This document shows, one piece after another, positions 7,907 to 16,913 of a stretch of DNA of 64,000 bases. Source of the DNA: UBA5436 sp050951845 (GTDB lineage: Bacteria; Bacillota; Clostridia; Saccharofermentanales; DTU023). Numbering within the stretch: the stretch's first letter is position 1; the number at the start of each line of letters is the position of its first letter. Position numbers and translations under genes: made by a program. Below the pieces are notes generated by a model that was not told where the DNA came from, searched no databases, and saw only the letters and a list, made by a program, of their open reading frames with translations. Location of the stretch: NCBI GenBank assembly GCA_050951845.1, contig JBMNJV010000004.1:369052-433051 (forward strand), in the 5' to 3' direction.

Positions 7907-9951
7907 AAATCCTCCAAACCTGAATATGGTTCTGCAAAATGCGATTCTGAAGAACCTTCAATATTTTTTGTTAAAAGTATGCCGACCGGAGCAAAACCGA
8001 TTCCTAAAATGTCTAATTCAGAATATTTTTGATTGATAAAATTCCGATATGCAATATTCTTTTCGCTTAAGATCTTCGGATCTATTTGGCGCTCAACAGA
8101 ATAAAAATAATCATTAATCTCTTGAGATAATTCCAATTCACTGGTTGTTAAAGACTCCATTACTGAAGGATTAATCAGCACAAAAGTATCAAGAATGCTC
8201 ATCGGATAAGATAAATCAATTTTGTTAAATGCTAAATCATAATCACCTTTTTCTAACAATGCTTGATATACATCAGGTTCAACATATTCCGGTTCTAATT
8301 TTATGTTCATTCCCAACATTTTTTCTCTTAAGGCAAAAGCCCAGTCACGTTCCAAAATGTTATCCGGAACAAGAACTTTCAGCTTGATTTCTCGACTATT
8401 TACTTCATGAACTGTTTGGATATCGAGAGAATCGGATTGTTGCTCAAACAAATTAAATACGGAGATAGCCTGATCATTATATTGTAAGGGTAAATGATTG
8501 GATGATTGATCACCGGTTAAAGATGAAGTTAAATCGTCTCTGACATTCCAAACATTGATAATCGCATTTTTAATCTCGGGAATACTGATAGTTTCTCCTT
8601 TTCCGAAAGAAAGATAATAATAACTTTGTCCCGGAAATGATAGTATATTGGCGTTATTTTGTTTACTGAATAAATTATAGTTTTGTTCGTTAAGGTAGAT
8701 CAAGTCTAATTTATTATCAATCAGTGCTGTCATTGCCGATTTAATGTCGGAAAATGGTGTCAGTTGAATTTTTTGCAAAGAAAAAGATGAATCAGTTGCA
8801 CTTAATAGGAGACTGCCTTGTTCTTGTTGTTCTGCCGAATAATCAGCACTGGTCACTGTCGGCAATTTTGTTGAACTTACCGAGTTTTCCGGAATGATCG
8901 GCATAGTTAAGGCAAATAGGACTCCGGGATCTTTTTTGTAATATACTTTTTTTTCCAAATCTTCCGAGTTTTCGGCATTGTCAATATTGTTTATAGTTTC
9001 ATCATTACCTTCATCATCGGTTTCATAAATATTGTCATCCGCATTTTCAATATATTCATCATTTTCTATGGTTTGACTATTATTCTCAGTGTTATTCTCA
9101 GCAGTATCATCGGAAATATTCTCATCAGGATCGCGTAAACTTATTTCGATCGTCTGTTCATCAATAGCTTTTACCTCATCAATTATATTCAAAAGCTTTA
9201 ACTCATTGCTTAAAGTACCGGAAAATATAAAATCTTCGGAACATTGTGTCAGTAAATTATTATTAAGCGGAAACAAATCCGGATGTTTCTGTAATATTTC
9301 CGCAAGATTATTTTCCGATTCGTTTTGTGGCGTCTCAGTTGATTCCGTTTCGTTTTCCATTTCGTTTTCCGAGTTTTGCAAAATTGATTCTTCCACTTCA
9401 AAATACTTAGATAAATTAGTTTTATATTGTAAAATTGATGCTACACAATGTTTTGCCGTAATTAAAGTTCCGTCGGAAAAAGTTATACCGGGAACCAATT
9501 CAATATGATACAAATTTTTGTCTGCTATGTAAGAAGCTGAACGAGCTAAATCCATAGTTAACAGATTTGCTTTAGTTATTTTAAAAAGTGAACGATACAT
9601 TAACTGATAAACGGCTCTGCCCGAATAATCAAAAGTATTTAACGGATTATAATCATCGCGTGTTTGCCAAAAAACTCGCAAGACCGCAGATTCAGCATAC
9701 TGTTTAGTTGTAAATGCGCTTGATTCTGGTATTCCGACATTATTATCAGTACCGGTTTCAGGAATTTTCTGATCTGTTTGGGTTTCTTCTTTATTTTTTT
9801 TAGTGAAAACAGAACAAGAACTTAATAAAAACACAGAAAGCAGTGATAAAATCAAAATAGTTTTTATACAGGTATTACTTTTAGATTTTTGTTGAGCTTG
9901 TTTTTCAGGTTTTCCGTTAGATAATCTATTTACAATGTTATTTATAAACAT
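7891..9951 (-). CDS. Peptide-type ABC solute-binding lipoprotein with a long acidic insert
   Basis: A 686-residue predicted lipoprotein: 28 polar N-terminal residues, a hydrophobic h-region and the lipobox LLSSC (Cys46). The body resembles family 5 extracellular solute-binding proteins (LRVFWQTRDDYNPLNTFD near the start, GITFSDGTLITAKHCVASI). Two insertions are almost entirely Asp, Glu, Asn, Thr and Ser (coded near 9300-9390 and 8955-9125), unusual for the family. No permease or ATPase genes adjoin, so any transport partner is elsewhere, or the protein has another surface role. The gene overlaps ymdB by 14 nt and lspA by 16 nt. Confidence 0.75.
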   Translation of the reverse strand: MFINNIVNRLSNGKPEKQAQQKSKSNTCIKTILILSLLSVFLLSSCSVFTKKNKEETQTDQKIPETGTDNNVGIPESSAFTTKQYAESAVLRVFWQTRDDYNPLNTFDYSGRAVYQLMYRSLFKITKANLLTMDLARSASYIADKNLYHIELVPGITFSDGTLITAKHCVASILQYKTNLSKYFEVEESILQNSENEMENETESTETPQNESENNLAEILQKHPDLFPLNNNLLTQCSEDFIFSGTLSNELKLLNIIDEVKAIDEQTIEISLRDPDENISDDTAENNTENNSQTIENDEYIENADDNIYETDDEGNDETINNIDNAENSEDLEKKVYYKKDPGVLFALTMPIIPENSVSSTKLPTVTSADYSAEQQEQGSLLLSATDSSFSLQKIQLTPFSDIKSAMTALIDNKLDLIYLNEQNYNLFSKQNNANILSFPGQSYYYLSFGKGETISIPEIKNAIINVWNVRDDLTSSLTGDQSSNHLPLQYNDQAISVFNLFEQQSDSLDIQTVHEVNSREIKLKVLVPDNILERDWAFALREKMLGMNIKLEPEYVEPDVYQALLEKGDYDLAFNKIDLSYPMSILDTFVLINPSVMESLTTSELELSQEINDYFYSVERQIDPKILSEKNIAYRNFINQKYSELDILGIGFAPVGILLTKNIEGSSESHFAEPYSGLEDLWVWQ

Positions 9952-10747
9952 GATCGAAAATTTGAATTCTTTCTATTTTTTTAGTTTGTCCGGCAATCGG
10001 ATCAACAGCCATTAATATAGCATTAAGCGTGACAAACGAATCTTCCTCGATATTATACATAGCCGGCAACAAATTCACAGCCCGTTCGACAGCAATTTTT
10101 CTGCTCATACCCAAGACTCCGTTCACAGGACCGGTCATGCCAATATCGGTAATGAAAGCAGTGCCGTTACCTAATATTTTTTCATCTGCAGTTTGAACAT
10201 GAGTATGTGTGCCTAAAACAGCAAGCACTCTGTTTTCCAAAAAATAACCCATCGTAATTTTTTCAGCCGTACTTTCTGCATGAAAATCTATTATAATATT
10301 TTTCGTGTGATATTTTTCCCGGAAAATCGGCAACATTTGATCTATCACCTGAAAAGGATTGGCCAGAACAGGCTTAATAAATGCTTGTCCCATTAAGCTG
10401 ATTAATAAAACATCACAATTATCTTTTTTTAAATATACATGGTCAAAACCGGGCCAAGTATTCGGAGCATTGAGCGGGCGACAAACTTGTTTAATATGTA
10501 CGGCCTGTTGAAGCCAAAGTTTTTGACTCCAGATGTGATTACCCAAAGTTATTCCGTCAACGCCGGAATTCAGCAATTCGCCGGCGATTGCAGCGGTGAT
10601 CCCTAACCCTCCTGCCGCATTTTCTCCATTACAAAAAACAAAATCCAGCAAGTATTGTTTTTTAAGTATCGGTAATTTCTCTTTTAAAATTTTTCTACCG
10701 GGACGTCCAACTATATCTCCGATATATAAAATATTTACATTATTCAT
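9938..10747 (-). CDS. ymdB: YmdB-family metallophosphoesterase
   Basis: Dinuclear-metal phosphoesterase of the TIGR00282 type; the Bacillus member hydrolyses 2',3'-cyclic nucleotides and affects biofilm and motility decisions. Visible metal-site motifs in order: YIGDIVGRPGR, FCNGENAAGGLGI, TLGNHIWSQK, IIDFHAESTAEK and LGTHTHVQTADE. Length 269 is typical. The ATG at 10747 lacks a clear ribosome site. It lies directly downstream of rny, as in many Firmicutes, but the hairpin between them probably limits readthrough. Confidence 0.93.
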   Translation of the reverse strand: MNNVNILYIGDIVGRPGRKILKEKLPILKKQYLLDFVFCNGENAAGGLGITAAIAGELLNSGVDGITLGNHIWSQKLWLQQAVHIKQVCRPLNAPNTWPGFDHVYLKKDNCDVLLISLMGQAFIKPVLANPFQVIDQMLPIFREKYHTKNIIIDFHAESTAEKITMGYFLENRVLAVLGTHTHVQTADEKILGNGTAFITDIGMTGPVNGVLGMSRKIAVERAVNLLPAMYNIEEDSFVTLNAILMAVDPIAGQTKKIERIQIFDHVYK

Positions 10748-10768
10748 ATTGATTGTTATTGTACCATA

Positions 10769-10810
10769 AAAAAAGCCCGGTCTAACTCAAGGTTAAACCC
10801 GGCTTTATTT
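10769..10810 (-). terminator. Rho-independent terminator after rny
   Basis: On the minus strand AAAGCCGGGTTTAAC is followed by a five-base loop and a near-perfect complement ending GGGCTTT, then a run of T. The stem has about 14 pairs and begins right after the rny stop codon. Because the other side is also A/T-rich it might work weakly in both directions. Confidence 0.85.
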
Positions 10811-12385
10811 TTATTTTGCATAGTCGGAAACGCGACTTTCTCGAATCATCTGTACTTTAATCATGCCCGGATATGTTAATTCATTCTCGATTTTTTTACT
10901 GATTTCATGAGCTTTCAAGATCATTTCATCATCAGAAACTTCATCGGGTTTAACCATGACTCTAATCTCTCGTCCGGCTTGAACAGCATATGTTTTTTCG
11001 ACACCTGCAAAAGAATTGGCAATCTCTTCCAGACTTTCGATTCTTTTGATATAGCTTTCTACGTTTTCTCTTCTGGCACCCGGTCTGGCAGCCGATATTG
11101 CATCTGCCGCAGCAACCAGATTTGCAATCAAGTCCGTTGTTTCCGTATCACCATGATGGGACTCTATTGCATTAATTACAATAGCTCCTTCATTATATTT
11201 TTTTGCGATTTCCGCTCCGATTTGAACATGAGATCCTTCAAGTTCAAAGTCGGTAGCTTTACCGATATCATGCAGTAATCCTGCACGTTTCGCCAGCATA
11301 ACATCCAAACCGAGATCCGCTGCCATAGCACCTGTTAACCAACAAACTTCAATTGAATGCTTTAATACATTTTGCCCGTAACTTGTTCTGTATTTCATAC
11401 GTCCGAGTAAACGTATAATTTCAGGGTGCAGACCGACTACGCCGGTCTCGAATACCGCTTCTTCACCGGCTTCCTTAATCGATTGTTCAATTTCTTTTTT
11501 TGCTTTTTCAACAGAATCTTCAATCCTGGAAGGATGAATTCTTCCGTCAAAAACCAATCTTTCAAGAGCAAGCCTGGCTATTTCCCGTCGAATCGGATTA
11601 AAACTGGAAATAATTACTGCTTCCGGCGTATCATCGATGATTAAATCAACACCTGTCATACTCTCAATCGTTCTGATGTTCCTGCCTTCTCGGCCGATAA
11701 TTCTGCCTTTCATTTCCTCATTGGGAAGATCTACAACAGATACGGTAGATTCTGAAACATAATCCGATGCATAACGCTGAATAGAGTTTACAATAATCTC
11801 TCTGGCTTCACGTTCAGCAATCTCATTCGTTTCTTCCTTCATTTGACACAACATCATTGCCATATCATGACGATATTCAATTCTTGCTTCTTCCAGAACC
11901 TGCTCTCTGGCTTCACTTATACTCAAGCCGGAAATCCGTTCCATTTCAGCAATAATTCTGGATTCTCTCTCACTTAACTCATTATCTTTATGATCTAGCT
12001 CTTCTATTCTTCTTTGCAAAGCTTCTTCTTTACGTTCAAGACTGTCTACTTTGCGTTCATAGTTCTCTTCTTTTTGATTTAGGCGATTACGATCACGTTG
12101 CAGCTCGGATCTTTGTTCCCGAGCGGACTTTTCTAATTCTGTTTTAGTGAGATGAACCTCCTCTTTTGTTTGCAATAATAGTTCTCGTTTACGATTTTCA
12201 CCTTCAAGTTCAGCATCGGCAATTATTTGAATTGCCGTTTCTTTAACTTGTTCGCGTTCAATCGCAAGTTCTTTACTTTGTTTACTTAAGCCTTTTTTAT
12301 AAAAAACGGTAACAGCAATTGTTATTGCCAATCCGATTAATAAGCCACCAATAAACTGCAAAATGGCGATCACCTCCATATTCAT
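10811..12385 (-). CDS. rny: Ribonuclease Y
   Basis: Membrane-anchored endoribonuclease that starts mRNA decay in Firmicutes. Order: N-terminal membrane helix (about 8-28), long coiled coil (about 35-165, Glu/Arg-rich), KH domain (GRIIGREGRNIRTIES) and HD domain (HSIEVCW ... LLHDIGKATD). Length 524 is normal. The start is uncertain. A perfect GGAGGTGATC ribosome site lies inside the first codons, placed to serve a TTG at 12361 or ATT at 12364 rather than ATG 12385 or 12379. A start at about 12361 would begin just before the membrane helix. Confidence 0.95.
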   Translation of the reverse strand: MNMEVIAILQFIGGLLIGLAITIAVTVFYKKGLSKQSKELAIEREQVKETAIQIIADAELEGENRKRELLLQTKEEVHLTKTELEKSAREQRSELQRDRNRLNQKEENYERKVDSLERKEEALQRRIEELDHKDNELSERESRIIAEMERISGLSISEAREQVLEEARIEYRHDMAMMLCQMKEETNEIAEREAREIIVNSIQRYASDYVSESTVSVVDLPNEEMKGRIIGREGRNIRTIESMTGVDLIIDDTPEAVIISSFNPIRREIARLALERLVFDGRIHPSRIEDSVEKAKKEIEQSIKEAGEEAVFETGVVGLHPEIIRLLGRMKYRTSYGQNVLKHSIEVCWLTGAMAADLGLDVMLAKRAGLLHDIGKATDFELEGSHVQIGAEIAKKYNEGAIVINAIESHHGDTETTDLIANLVAAADAISAARPGARRENVESYIKRIESLEEIANSFAGVEKTYAVQAGREIRVMVKPDEVSDDEMILKAHEISKKIENELTYPGMIKVQMIRESRVSDYAK

Positions 12386-12568
12386 ATTTCAAGTTGCAAA
12401 TTATAAATTTGTAAAAATTATTTAATGCACGTCATATATTGTAAGAAAATCACTGTAAAACGTCAAATTGTGTTTAATATTTCCATAACATATTTTTAAT
12501 AAATTTTATTTTATTTATATCGGATTAAATTGCCGAAATTATTCTTTTGATAAAATATAAGATCCTGT
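12386..12568. other. AT-rich intergenic DNA upstream of rny
   Basis: This stretch contains the expected promoter region of rny (minus strand), but I see only a TATAAT-like box without a convincing -35 partner. There is no open frame of note. The tandem repeat begins at its far end. Confidence 0.5.
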
Positions 12569-12900
12569 TGCACACTTTTCAAGCTTATTCAAGAGTTTCA
12601 TTGTATAACCTTAAATAATGTGTTCTTTTTTAAAAAATCTCGTTACTAATCCGCTGTGGCTGCACACTTTTCAAGCTTATTCAAGAATTTTATTGTATAA
12701 CCTTAAATAATGTGTTCTTTTTTAAAAAATCTGGCTACTAATCCGCTGTGGCTGCACACTTTCTAAGCTTATTCAAGAATTTTATTGTATAACCTTAAAT
12801 AGTGTGTTCACTTTTAATAAATCATGCTTCTAATCTGCTGCGACTGCACACTTTTCAAGCTTATTCAAGAATTTCATTGTATAACCTTAAATAATGTGTA
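12569..12900. repeat. 92-bp tandem repeat, three full copies plus a partial fourth
   Basis: Units start at 12569, 12661, 12753 and 12845, exactly 92 bp apart, each opening with TGCACACTTT. By eye units 1 and 2 differ at about four positions; unit 3 is more diverged; unit 4 matches for about 55 bp and then departs. No reading frame crosses the array. Each unit carries AAGCTTATTCAAGAATT and an A/T-rich TTTTTTAAAAAA-like palindrome. Unit junctions carry a small TGTG...CACA inverted repeat. The array lies between rny and an unknown nuclease-like gene. Confidence 0.95.
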
Positions 12901-12967
12901 TCTTAATTTATAAGTGAGCATCTTAATTTACACGAAATATTTACTTTCAATTTCCAGATAATAGTAT

Positions 12968-13873
12968 TTAGTTTCCATTTCCGGGTAACAGTAACCAAAG
13001 CTTATGAAAGTTTTTTTCGTGTTCCGAAGTTCTGATATAATTTCGTTTTTTATGTATTTTCTGGACGTGTAACAGTAATTGTTTCAGATTCTTTTTATCA
13101 TAAAGTTGAGATTTTGAAATAGTAATTACGTCAAAGCCCATTCTTTTTAACGCCAGAGTTCGTTTAGAATCGTGATCTATGGATTGATTATGATATTCAC
13201 CTAAGTATTCGTATGCGATTTTTTGATCGGGAAAACAGTAATCTATAAATAAAACCTCGTTTTTCAAAGCAATAGAAAGTTCCTTGGGTAAAATCACTTT
13301 GTAATTAAAGTAACCACCTTCAATAGCACGACCACCTAGCATAACGGGTAAGCGAAAAAACATATGTACAAAAATTTCCATAATGGAACAAGCACCATTG
13401 TTTACATATTTCAAAGCACGTAGTGCTTTTTGCCTACCCATATGACCTTTTGCTTTTTCAACAAATAATTTTAATTTATCAACATCTACACATTCTTGTG
13501 AAAAAGGTCCATTATTTTTTGAACAAAGCAAATTACCTAAAAGAATGGTTTCAAGAATATCCATTCTTTCACTTAGCTGTAAAAATAACAGATAGGGTGA
13601 AACAACTTTTTCAGCGTTATGAATTATTAATCCGTTCTCAGGAATGAACTTTCTATTAAGATAAATTTTAATATTGTTATCATAAATTTTCGTGTTACGA
13701 TTTCTAATTAAAAATTCAGACATTTCCTTAAAATTAATTGTATTTTCATAATACTGATTTGCCAGTGTTAACTTCCAGTATTTTAACGCGCTAAAATGAG
13801 ATATGTATAAATCATTTTCATTTTCAGCTTTATATTTCTTATTATTTTCGGTGCTTTTGCTAAGTTTTGTCAT
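12968..13873 (-). CDS. Unknown protein, possible AbiEi/DUF559-like endonuclease fold
   Basis: A 301-residue protein of no firmly recognised family. The N-terminal third has a segment (HFSALKYWKL, about 26-35) reminiscent of AbiEi-like winged-helix proteins. The C-terminal part has FIDYCFP (Asp about 212) followed by AYEYLGEYH (Glu about 222), the spacing seen in Vsr/DUF559-type nucleases. A similar two-part layout is known from actinobacterial AbiEi-plus-DUF559 proteins; this is from memory and unverified. ATG 13873 has no ribosome site. It is flanked by the 92-bp array and by a divergent pseudouridine synthase gene, and looks like a single-gene insertion in a housekeeping region. Confidence 0.55.
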   Translation of the reverse strand: MTKLSKSTENNKKYKAENENDLYISHFSALKYWKLTLANQYYENTINFKEMSEFLIRNRNTKIYDNNIKIYLNRKFIPENGLIIHNAEKVVSPYLLFLQLSERMDILETILLGNLLCSKNNGPFSQECVDVDKLKLFVEKAKGHMGRQKALRALKYVNNGACSIMEIFVHMFFRLPVMLGGRAIEGGYFNYKVILPKELSIALKNEVLFIDYCFPDQKIAYEYLGEYHNQSIDHDSKRTLALKRMGFDVITISKSQLYDKKNLKQLLLHVQKIHKKRNYIRTSEHEKNFHKLWLLLPGNGN

Positions 13874-13961
13874 ATAATTATTATATTTATAAAATCATTG
13901 GATGTATTTACTGTTTTTGACAAATAGAGATAAAAACAGGAAAACTTAAATAAGATTTGAC

Positions 13962-15044
13962 ATGAAAATGATAAGAGATAAAATTGTGCATATGGAATTC
14001 AAAGTTACAGTAAATCCGAATCACGATTTGAAAAGAGCTGTTGATGTCTTAATTGATGAATTCGGAATTTCTGCACAGATGCAAAAAAGAATCAGGCTTT
14101 ACGGTAATTTATGGATTAACGGAAAAACAGGCAGAATGGTCGATATTGTTCATGCAGGAGATCAAATAGTTGCTCATCCCAGTAAAGATTTTTCTGAATT
14201 GTTGCCGGTTAAAGTTAATCAGATTCCCGGAGTTGAAATTTTATACGAAGATGAACACTTAATAGTTCTGAACAAGCCGGCGGATCTCGTAGTACATCCG
14301 ACAATGTCACATTCAGACAATACTTTACTCGATCTGCTTTCCGAAAAACAATTACATCCGGTAACCAGACTCGATCGTGAAACAACAGGAGTTTTAATTA
14401 TTGCCAAACATGCTCATGCACATTATCGTCTTGTGCAAAATCCGGTCAGAAGGATTTACTGGGCACTGACACATGGACATTGGTCTGACCAACAAGGAAG
14501 TGTTAATCAGCCTATCATGCGTTTTCCAAACAGCATTATGATCAGAATTGTTGATCAAGCAGGAAAATCTGCAATTACGCATTACAAAGTTCTCTATTCT
14601 TTCCGAGAACAAATTTTTGATTGGGTCGAGTTTACGCTTGAAACCGGCAGAACTCATCAAATTCGGGTTCATAGTCTGTATTGCGGACACCCTTTACTAG
14701 GAGATGGTTTGTATGGAATAACTAATTATTGTAAATTTGATGATCAGGCAAATTTCAATATTTTAGCTATTGATCCTAACCTCAATTTTCCTGAATCAAA
14801 CAGACATATAAATAATACCGATTATGATCAATTGGAGATCAGTCCTCAAAGGATTGCCATGCAGCATCAAACAAATTTCAAATCTTTAATTAATCAAAAG
14901 CAATTATTGTTGGATCAAAAGATTAAACGCCAGGCTCTTCATTCCCGGCTAATCGGTTTCACTCATCCGATAACAAGTAAATACATGGAATTCAAAGCCG
15001 AACTCCCTTCCGATATGATGACTTTTCTGGAAAATATAGAATAA
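13962..15044 (+). CDS. RluA-family pseudouridine synthase (second copy)
   Basis: A 360-residue pseudouridine synthase of the RluA/RluD family and the only plus-strand gene in the first 31 kb. An N-terminal S4-like domain (about 25-65) precedes the catalytic domain: ILYEDEHLIVLNKPADLVVH, the catalytic Asp in TRLDRETTGVLIIAKH, and RTHQIRVHSLY. A segment of about 70 residues between that motif and the C-terminal end (coded near 14720-14930) is an insertion relative to shorter relatives. The start could be ATG 13962 or the in-frame ATGs at 13968 or 13992; none has a strong ribosome site. The target uridine is not predictable. Confidence 0.9.
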   Translation: MKMIRDKIVHMEFKVTVNPNHDLKRAVDVLIDEFGISAQMQKRIRLYGNLWINGKTGRMVDIVHAGDQIVAHPSKDFSELLPVKVNQIPGVEILYEDEHLIVLNKPADLVVHPTMSHSDNTLLDLLSEKQLHPVTRLDRETTGVLIIAKHAHAHYRLVQNPVRRIYWALTHGHWSDQQGSVNQPIMRFPNSIMIRIVDQAGKSAITHYKVLYSFREQIFDWVEFTLETGRTHQIRVHSLYCGHPLLGDGLYGITNYCKFDDQANFNILAIDPNLNFPESNRHINNTDYDQLEISPQRIAMQHQTNFKSLINQKQLLLDQKIKRQALHSRLIGFTHPITSKYMEFKAELPSDMMTFLENIE

Positions 15045-15079
15045 TTATCAATTCAAAAAATAAGATATTTCGAATTAAA

Positions 15080-15186
15080 ATATCAGTTATTTAAAATACA
15101 AATATTAATTATTCAAATTTAAATATCAATTATTCAAAATATAAAAAATAAGTTATTCGAAATTTAAAAAACCAGTTATTTTAAAT
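15080..15186. repeat. AT-rich degenerate ~22-bp tandem repeat
   Basis: About five imperfect copies of a 21-24-bp unit of the form ATATCAATTATTCAAATTTAA fill the gap between two convergent genes (the pseudouridine synthase and recN). Copies vary in length by one or two bases. There is no clear GC-rich terminator hairpin; the TTCAAAT/ATTTGAA arms could form weak A/T stems. Confidence 0.7.
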
Positions 15187-16872
15187 TTAACGCCGCGGGT
15201 ACTGTGCGATCATTTCTTTTGCTAAAAGAATGGTAGATTGATCCTCAGGATTACCGGAAAGTAATCTGGCAACTTCCCTGGTTTTCGCTGAAAGATCAAG
15301 CTTTTTCAATTGAGTGGAAGTCCGCCGATCCCGGACTGATTTTTCGATTAAGTAATGAGTATCGGATGCAGCCGCAAGTTGTGCCATATGTGATACACAT
15401 AAAACCTGTTTATTGCCGGCAATGTCTCTTAACATTTGTGCGACACTTATTGCTGTGTTTCCGCTGATGCCGCTGTCAATTTCATCAAAAATCAAAACTG
15501 TGAGATCGTCGTTATCGCCCAGAATCGACTTGATAGCTAAGAGAATGCGTGACATTTCACCTCCGGAAGCTATTTTGCTTAACGGCATGAGAGGTTCTCC
15601 GATATTCGGTTGAATGAAATATTCAACCTGATCTCTGCCAAACAGGCCGTAATAACCTTTTTCAGATTTTTCCAACAAATTGACTTTGACTGAAAATTTA
15701 ACATTCGGCATTGCTAATTGAGCAAGTGCAAAGGATATTTTTTCACTTAATTCTTTAGCTGCATCAATGCGCAAATTATGAATCTTTTCAGCCAATTCGC
15801 TCATCTCTTGTTCATTGATTATCAAATCTTTCCGGCATTGAACGAACAATTCTTCGCTTTTTATCAGGACATCCAATCTTTCTCTGGAATCTGTCAAGTA
15901 CTTCAAAATATCTTCAATCGTATCACCGTATTTAATCTTCAATTTGTCTATCTGATCTAAACGTTGATTGATCATTTCAATTTCATTCGGTTCCGCCTTT
16001 AATTCTTGATAAACATCAGTCAAATCGATTGCGATATCAGAGACATTCGCTGCCAATTCTTTCAGATGTTTTTGATACCGAGCAGTTTTTTCAGAAAAAC
16101 GTGAACTATAATCTAAGATACTTGCAGCTTGAGCAAGCAGGCTTGCTGCACCTTGTTCGGAATCAGCGGACAAAATGTTTCTGGCTTGGCTTAAATCTTG
16201 TTTCATTCTGGATAAAGTCGATAATATTTTATTTCTTTCCAATAATTTTTTATCTTCATCAATTTTCAAATCGGCATCTACAATTTCAGTAATTTGATAT
16301 TGAAGCAATTCGACTTGTCTTGCACGTTCTGCCGGATTCAAACCGTACTCTTTCAATTGCTGAGCCAGTTTTTTTCTGACTTTTAAGAGAGTTTGCCACT
16401 GATTGAGTAAATTCTTCATCGAGTAGCCGATATATTTATCCAGTAAATTTCTTTGCTCTGTTAAAGCAAAAATCTGTTGTTGTTCATGTTGAGCATGTAA
16501 GCCGATCAAATGTTCACTCACTTCACGCAGTAAAGAATTATTAACTAAACGACCGTTGATTCTGGCTTGACTGCCGCCATCCGCAAAAATTTCCCGACTG
16601 AGAATTAATTGTTCATCGTCATTTAATTCCTGAAAAACTGATAACTGTTGAAATTCGGGTGTTAAGGAGAAAACAGCTTCGACTCGTGCGAAATCAAATC
16701 CGTTACGCACAACTTCACGATTGGCTCTTTTGCCGGTTAAACTGCCTAAAGCATCAATTAATAATGATTTACCTGCTCCTGTTTCACCGCTGATTACAGT
16801 TAAATGTGCACCGGGTTCGAAAAGAGCAGACTCAATTAAAGCAAAATTTTTAATTTCGACTTTCTTTAACAT
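15187..16872 (-). CDS. recN: DNA repair protein RecN
   Basis: SMC-like ATPase acting early in double-strand break repair. Walker A GETGAGKSLLIDALG lies near residue 30, the ABC signature is KIASGGEMSRILLAIK, and Walker B is VLIFDEIDSGISG, with a long central coiled-coil region (about 150-370). Length 561 is standard. AGGAG lies 12 nt before the ATG. It is the last gene of the efp-to-recN cluster. In many Clostridia spoIVB follows recN; here a repeat and a convergent gene follow instead. Confidence 0.96.
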   Translation of the reverse strand: MLKKVEIKNFALIESALFEPGAHLTVISGETGAGKSLLIDALGSLTGKRANREVVRNGFDFARVEAVFSLTPEFQQLSVFQELNDDEQLILSREIFADGGSQARINGRLVNNSLLREVSEHLIGLHAQHEQQQIFALTEQRNLLDKYIGYSMKNLLNQWQTLLKVRKKLAQQLKEYGLNPAERARQVELLQYQITEIVDADLKIDEDKKLLERNKILSTLSRMKQDLSQARNILSADSEQGAASLLAQAASILDYSSRFSEKTARYQKHLKELAANVSDIAIDLTDVYQELKAEPNEIEMINQRLDQIDKLKIKYGDTIEDILKYLTDSRERLDVLIKSEELFVQCRKDLIINEQEMSELAEKIHNLRIDAAKELSEKISFALAQLAMPNVKFSVKVNLLEKSEKGYYGLFGRDQVEYFIQPNIGEPLMPLSKIASGGEMSRILLAIKSILGDNDDLTVLIFDEIDSGISGNTAISVAQMLRDIAGNKQVLCVSHMAQLAAASDTHYLIEKSVRDRRTSTQLKKLDLSAKTREVARLLSGNPEDQSTILLAKEMIAQYPRR

Positions 16873-16913
16873 TTATGATTATTTCTCCTAACTCAAATCT
16901 CAGCTAGAAATTT

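Noticed and set aside
12569..12900. CRISPR array
   Set aside because: Units are contiguous 92-bp repeats without unique spacers, and no cas genes are present.
13917..13922. Promoter for the plus-strand pseudouridine synthase (TTGACA)
   Set aside because: A perfect -35 hexamer is present, but no -10 box lies 16-18 bp downstream.
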